9,705 nt of DNA from Aquificaceae bacterium (GTDB taxonomy: Bacteria > Aquificota > Aquificia > Aquificales > Aquificaceae): NCBI GenBank assembly GCA_015490105.1, contig WFYK01000206.1, positions 1 to 9,705 of the forward strand. The letters are read 5' to 3'. The notes under the pieces are model-generated. The model was not told the origin of the DNA. It worked only from the letters and a program-made list of their open reading frames with translations, and did not search any database. Made by a program: the position numbers and the translations under genes. This document shows positions 7,261-9,705 of the stretch, piece by piece. The number at the start of each line of letters is the position of its first letter. Within the stretch, counting starts at the first letter, position 1.

Positions 7261-7435
7261 CTGGAAAATCTTAGCGGTAGCTTTAGCTCTGCCACTAATT
7301 ACTTCCTGCACGGAGGTGGCCCTATTTACTGCAGGAGCTGTAGGCGGAGGTGCCCTCGGATACTACCTCGGAAAGGAAGGCTTTAGCGTGAAGATAGAAA
7401 AGCAAAAGGAAAAGGACGGTAATGAAAAAAGGTAA
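7232..7435 (+). CDS. Tiny glycine-zipper lipoprotein, copy 2 (paralogue of copy 1)
   Basis: A 67-residue protein. A strongly basic n-region (KTKKGKKSNWK) and hydrophobic core (ILAVALALPL) end in a lipobox ITS-Cys (C26). A four-step glycine zipper follows (G35, G39, G43, G47), then a charged Lys/Glu tail. GYYLGKEG (43-50) is identical to residues 31-38 of copy 1, and the following FSVKIEKQKEKD resembles YKVKVEKEGRKD there, so the two are diverged tandem duplicates. Synonymous positions in the shared block differ between the copies, so the duplication is not recent. The gene starts 29 nt before copy 1 ends and overlaps the second M16 gene by 14 nt. The function is unknown. Position between the two M16 subunits suggests an anchor, assembly partner or substrate of that protease (inference). 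Confidence 0.82.
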   Translation: MKTKKGKKSNWKILAVALALPLITSCTEVALFTAGAVGGGALGYYLGKEGFSVKIEKQKEKDGNEKR

Positions 7436-8690
7436 TGTCGTTTTACTCTTGATGTTTATACTTTCACTACTTTCCATATCCGGAGGAAAGGTGGTGGAGA
7501 AAGAGTTAAAAAACGGTTCTAAGATAATAATCGAACAAACTAAGGGAGAAGGGATAGTTGCGGGAATTTTGTTCCTCAAGGGAGGTCAACACGGAGAAAA
7601 ATTGAAAGGGGAAACGAATCTGCTCTTTACCCTTCTCCTAAAGGGTTCAAAAAGGTTTCCAACCTCTTATGAAGTGTCCTTGCCTTTTGAGAAATACGGT
7701 GGGCAGATATACGCTTCTTCGGGTGAAGATTTTTCGGAGATAGGCTTTACAACGACTGTTGAGGGATTGAAAGAAGCCTTTGAAGTTTTGAAAGACATAC
7801 TATCCAATCCACTTTTTAAGGAAGAGGATTTGGAAAGGGAAAAAAGGAACACTATAGTAGCCATAAGATCAAAAAGAGAAAGGGGCTTTAGCTTCGCAAT
7901 GGAACACTTGAGAAAGCTCACTTACAAAGGTAGTCCGTATGAAATCTCCCCTTCAGGCTTAGAAGAAGACATAAGCAAGGTAAAAAGGGAAGATCTCATA
8001 AGGCGCATGAAAGAAGTCATAGTTGGAGGGAACGCGGTTTTAGTTCTTGTGGGCGACTTCAAAAAAGAAGATGTATTGCCATTAGCGGAAGAACTATTGA
8101 CTTCCCTTCCAGAAGGGAACATAGAACTATTTTCTTCAAGGGACGTGCCAAAAGAAGATAAGGTCGTAAAGGTAAAAAGGGAAGGGACTCAAGCTACGGT
8201 CCTTTGTGCTTTCGGAGCACCCCCTAAAGATTCCGATGAATATTATGCCTTTAAGGTTTTTACCAGTTTATTAGGTGACGGTATGACTTCATTGCTTTTT
8301 AAGGAACTCAGGGAGAGAAAAGGCTACGCTTACGCTACCTTTGCTTTTTATCCTACGCGATACGCCATGCCTCGCTTATTTGCGTATGTGGGAACTTCAC
8401 CGGAAAAAAGTGAAAGTGCCTTAGCGGATTTAATAGATATAGTTAAGAATCCTAACTTCTCAGAAGAGGATATAAAAATAGCAAAGAATAAGATAGTTGG
8501 AGACTTTCTCCTTGACCACCAAACGAGATTGCGCAGGGCGTGGTATCTTGGCTTTTACGAAGTGATGGGGCTCGGTTGGGAGACTGATAAAAAGTATACA
8601 GAAAGGATAATGGGAGTTTCAGAAAAGGAGATAAAGGGTGTGATAGAAAGATACATAAAAAACCATCACTGCGTAGTAGTGGAACCTTAA
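7422..8690 (+). CDS. Secreted M16-family protein, non-catalytic subunit (zinc site lost, R/Y pair kept)
   Basis: A 422-residue M16-fold protein with an N-terminal signal peptide (about 1-21, core VVLLLMFILSLLSIS). The overall layout matches the upstream M16 protease. Where that protein has HFLEH, this one has NLLFT (N66-T70), and the distal zinc Glu region IVIEELRR is TIVAIRS, giving Val146 and Ala147 in place of two Glu. All ligands and the catalytic Glu are therefore gone and it cannot be a zinc peptidase. The C-terminal domain keeps the family's R/Y pair in LLFKELRERKGYAYA (R297, Y304), which binds the substrate backbone in the complementary subunit of two-chain M16 enzymes. This mirrors the alpha subunit of mitochondrial processing peptidase and the Sphingomonas SPH2681/SPH2682 pair. 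The likely role is the partner of the protease at 5790-7094, in the periplasm. The start overlaps lipoprotein copy 2 by 14 nt, with AAGGA 5 nt upstream. The stop shares TTAA with the convergent HIT gene. Confidence 0.92.
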   Translation: MKKGNVVLLLMFILSLLSISGGKVVEKELKNGSKIIIEQTKGEGIVAGILFLKGGQHGEKLKGETNLLFTLLLKGSKRFPTSYEVSLPFEKYGGQIYASSGEDFSEIGFTTTVEGLKEAFEVLKDILSNPLFKEEDLEREKRNTIVAIRSKRERGFSFAMEHLRKLTYKGSPYEISPSGLEEDISKVKREDLIRRMKEVIVGGNAVLVLVGDFKKEDVLPLAEELLTSLPEGNIELFSSRDVPKEDKVVKVKREGTQATVLCAFGAPPKDSDEYYAFKVFTSLLGDGMTSLLFKELRERKGYAYATFAFYPTRYAMPRLFAYVGTSPEKSESALADLIDIVKNPNFSEEDIKIAKNKIVGDFLLDHQTRLRRAWYLGFYEVMGLGWETDKKYTERIMGVSEKEIKGVIERYIKNHHCVVVEP

Positions 8691-9187
8691 GAGGATAAGT
8701 ATTTATCAAAAACCGGCTTTAATCTGTCGTAGGTGGTTCCAAGATCTTGAGATATTACCTTTGTTTTCGCTATAACAGGCATAAAGTTAGTGTCTCCGTT
8801 CCAACGAGGAACTACATGCATGTGGATGTGGGTCTCAAGGCCGGCGCCTGCGGTTCGTCCGAGGTTATAACCAACGTTAAATCCATGGGGTTTTAGAACT
8901 TCACTTAAGACTTTAAGCGATATTTTCAAAAGACGGTTCATATCAGTAAGGGTCTCCTCGTCAAGCTTTTCAAAGTCCGCTACGTGTTCTATCGGAACTA
9001 TCATTAAGTGTCCGGTGTTATAGGGATACTTGTTCATAACTACAAAGCTCCTTTTTGAAGAGCAGAGAACTAAGACTTCCTTCCAACGGGAAGTATCCTG
9101 CTTTATAGCTTCACAGAGAAAACACCCTTCGATCTTGTCTACATTTTCCACATAGGAACTTCGCCACGGTGCCCAGAGTATGTCCAT
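8687..9187 (-). CDS. HIT-family nucleotide hydrolase/phosphorylase (Ap4A-phosphorylase-like)
   Basis: A 166-residue histidine-triad protein. The HIT motif is HIHMHVVPRW (H120, H122, H124), with H122 the expected nucleophile that forms a nucleotidyl intermediate. Other family marks are LWAPWRSSYV at the N-terminus, GCFLC (C22, C25, a likely half of a structural zinc site), YNTGHLMIVP (55-64) and GYNLGRTAGAG (106-116). The LWxPWR plus CxxC form is typical of bacterial and archaeal HIT proteins related to Ap4A phosphorylase and Fhit. Substrates are probably dinucleoside polyphosphates or other nucleotidyl phosphates, but the exact reaction is not readable. The protein should be cytoplasmic. The ATG at 9185-9187 lies 8 bp after the DksA-like gene, with GAGGTG (9199-9204) across that gene's last codons and stop, so the two form an operon. 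The stop overlaps that of the convergent M16 gene. Confidence 0.93.
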   Translation of the reverse strand: MDILWAPWRSSYVENVDKIEGCFLCEAIKQDTSRWKEVLVLCSSKRSFVVMNKYPYNTGHLMIVPIEHVADFEKLDEETLTDMNRLLKISLKVLSEVLKPHGFNVGYNLGRTAGAGLETHIHMHVVPRWNGDTNFMPVIAKTKVISQDLGTTYDRLKPVFDKYLSS

Positions 9188-9195
9188 AGTAGTGC

Positions 9196-9633
9196 TTACA
9201 CCTCGCTAATGTCGTCCCTCTCTATCTGTATATCTTCTGTGAGTATAGGTTCAAAGCCGTAAGAGGGCATAAAGGTTCCCTCTTCCTTTTCTATCTCTTC
9301 CGCACATTTAGCACAGTATCTTGTCCAAGGAACCGCGCACAGCCTTTCAAAGGGTATATCTTCACCACAGCTCTCACATATGCCGTAGGTTCCCGCTTCG
9401 ATTTTCTTCAATGAGTAGTCTATCTCCTGGAGGTTCTTTATCTCTATCTGGGAGAGGTTATCAAGAAGTTCTTCCGTATAGCTGACCTGCCCTATGTCTT
9501 CTATGTCTCCGGGTTCCTTTGACTCCTCTTCGAGTCTCTTCTGGGTTTCTTCCTTGGCCCTGTATCTTTCTAAGATTTTTGCCTTAGCTTCCAGAAGCCT
9601 CTTCTTGCACTCTTCAAGCTCTTTCTTCTCCAT
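9196..9633 (-). CDS. DksA/TraR-family zinc-finger protein
   Basis: A 145-residue protein of the family that binds the RNA polymerase secondary channel. Residues 1-75 are a long charged helical/coiled-coil region interrupted by the turn EPGDIEDIGQ. Residues 86-110 form the four-Cys zinc finger CESC-x17-CAKC (C86, C89, C107, C110), with C99 as an extra Cys. The C-terminus is acidic. In E. coli DksA the coiled-coil tip reads DxxDxA; here D43 and D46 align but the Ala position is Gly48, so its regulatory behaviour may differ. It may equally be one of the less-studied DksA-like proteins rather than true DksA. An upstream in-frame TTG at 9651 gives six more residues (MCREEA), but the ATG at 9631-9633 has GGGAGG (9639-9644) 5 nt upstream and is preferred. 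It is followed closely by the HIT gene. Confidence 0.9.
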   Translation of the reverse strand: MEKKELEECKKRLLEAKAKILERYRAKEETQKRLEEESKEPGDIEDIGQVSYTEELLDNLSQIEIKNLQEIDYSLKKIEAGTYGICESCGEDIPFERLCAVPWTRYCAKCAEEIEKEEGTFMPSYGFEPILTEDIQIERDDISEV

Positions 9634-9638
9634 GGCTT

Positions 9639-9644
9639 CCTCCC
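9639..9644 (-). promoter_or_regulatory. Shine-Dalgarno GGGAGG for the DksA-like gene
   Basis: GGGAGG on the minus strand lies 5 nt before the ATG at 9633. It decides between this start and the TTG at 9651, for which it would be internal coding sequence. Confidence 0.7.
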
Positions 9645-9674
9645 TGCACAAAATTTTTATATGGCTTAGAAAGG

Positions 9675-9686
9675 TATAATATTATG
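9675..9686. promoter_or_regulatory. AT-rich near-palindrome with -10 boxes on both strands
   Basis: On the plus strand TATAAT (9675-9680) is a perfect -10 box, ending 12 nt before an ATG at 9693. On the minus strand CATAAT (9686-9681) is one mismatch from consensus and would give the DksA-like gene a leader of about 40 nt. The inner ATAATATTAT (9676-9685) is a perfect palindrome. A minus-strand alternative is TTGATG (9693-9688) with TCTAAG (9670-9665) at 17 bp spacing. Any minus -35 for CATAAT would fall at or beyond the window edge. Confidence 0.4.
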
Positions 9687-9692
9687 CCATCA

Positions 9693-9705
9693 ATGAAAAA
9701 ACTGA
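9693..9705 (+). CDS. Possible start of a divergent gene leaving the window
   Basis: An ATG at 9693-9695 followed by AAA AAA CTG (M-K-K-L) is open to the window end. It sits 12 nt behind a perfect TATAAT and has no Shine-Dalgarno site, like the first genes of other transcripts here. Only four codons are visible, so this is suggestive only. The M-K-K-L opening would suit a signal peptide, but nothing more can be said. Confidence 0.3.

Noticed and set aside
7195..7265. Purine-rich low-complexity stretch resembling a repeat
   Set aside because: It is explained by Lys/Glu codons of copy 1 together with the Shine-Dalgarno and start of copy 2. No exact repeat unit is kept.
9634..9651. TTG start adding six residues to the DksA-like protein
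   Set aside because: The GGGAGG at 9639-9644 is ideally placed for the ATG at 9633, and the added residues are just its translation.

Overview
The window looks like a compact, gene-dense chromosomal segment of a hyperthermophilic bacterium of the order Aquificales. The alanyl-tRNA synthetase matches the Aquifex aeolicus enzyme, as I remember its sequence, over long stretches but with many scattered substitutions. This suggests a relative of A. aeolicus rather than that strain. The proteins are rich in Lys and Glu. The cytochrome c domain resembles the Hydrogenobacter/Aquifex cytochrome c-552 group. Almost every base is coding, no gap exceeds about 60 bp, and I see no tRNA, rRNA, CRISPR, insertion sequence or other mobile element.

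Left part (1-2015): the 3' part of an HD-domain (YfbR-like) phosphohydrolase gene is followed, 31 bp later, by alr (alanine racemase) on the same strand. alr has a perfect TATAAT ending 8 nt before its forced GTG start, so its mRNA is probably leaderless. alr then collides tail to tail, with an 8-bp overlap, with a small lipoprotein-type cytochrome c gene on the other strand. That gene is the downstream partner of alaS.

Middle part (2018-8690): alaS (minus) and truD (plus) diverge from a 23-bp gap whose centre is the symmetric heptamer TATCATA, which can be read as a -10 box on both strands. truD heads a tightly overlapped run: truD, a secreted M16 zinc protease with an intact HxxEH site, two tiny paralogous glycine-zipper lipoproteins, and a second secreted M16 protein that has lost every zinc ligand but keeps the R/Y pair. 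Start-stop overlaps are 4, 11, 29 and 14 nt. The most interesting proposal here is that the active and inactive M16 proteins form a periplasmic heterodimer and that the two small lipoproteins are its membrane anchors, partners or substrates.

Right part (8687-9705): a HIT-family nucleotide hydrolase/phosphorylase and a DksA/TraR-type zinc-finger protein form a two-gene minus-strand operon. The HIT gene meets the second M16 gene tail to tail, with both stop codons inside a single TTAA. Upstream of the DksA-like gene, a TATAAT lies just before a possible divergent gene that begins at 9693 and leaves the window.

A general pattern is that the first genes of transcripts (alr, alaS, truD) lack a Shine-Dalgarno sequence and sit immediately behind a -10-like box, whereas internal operon genes have clear GGAGG-type sites.
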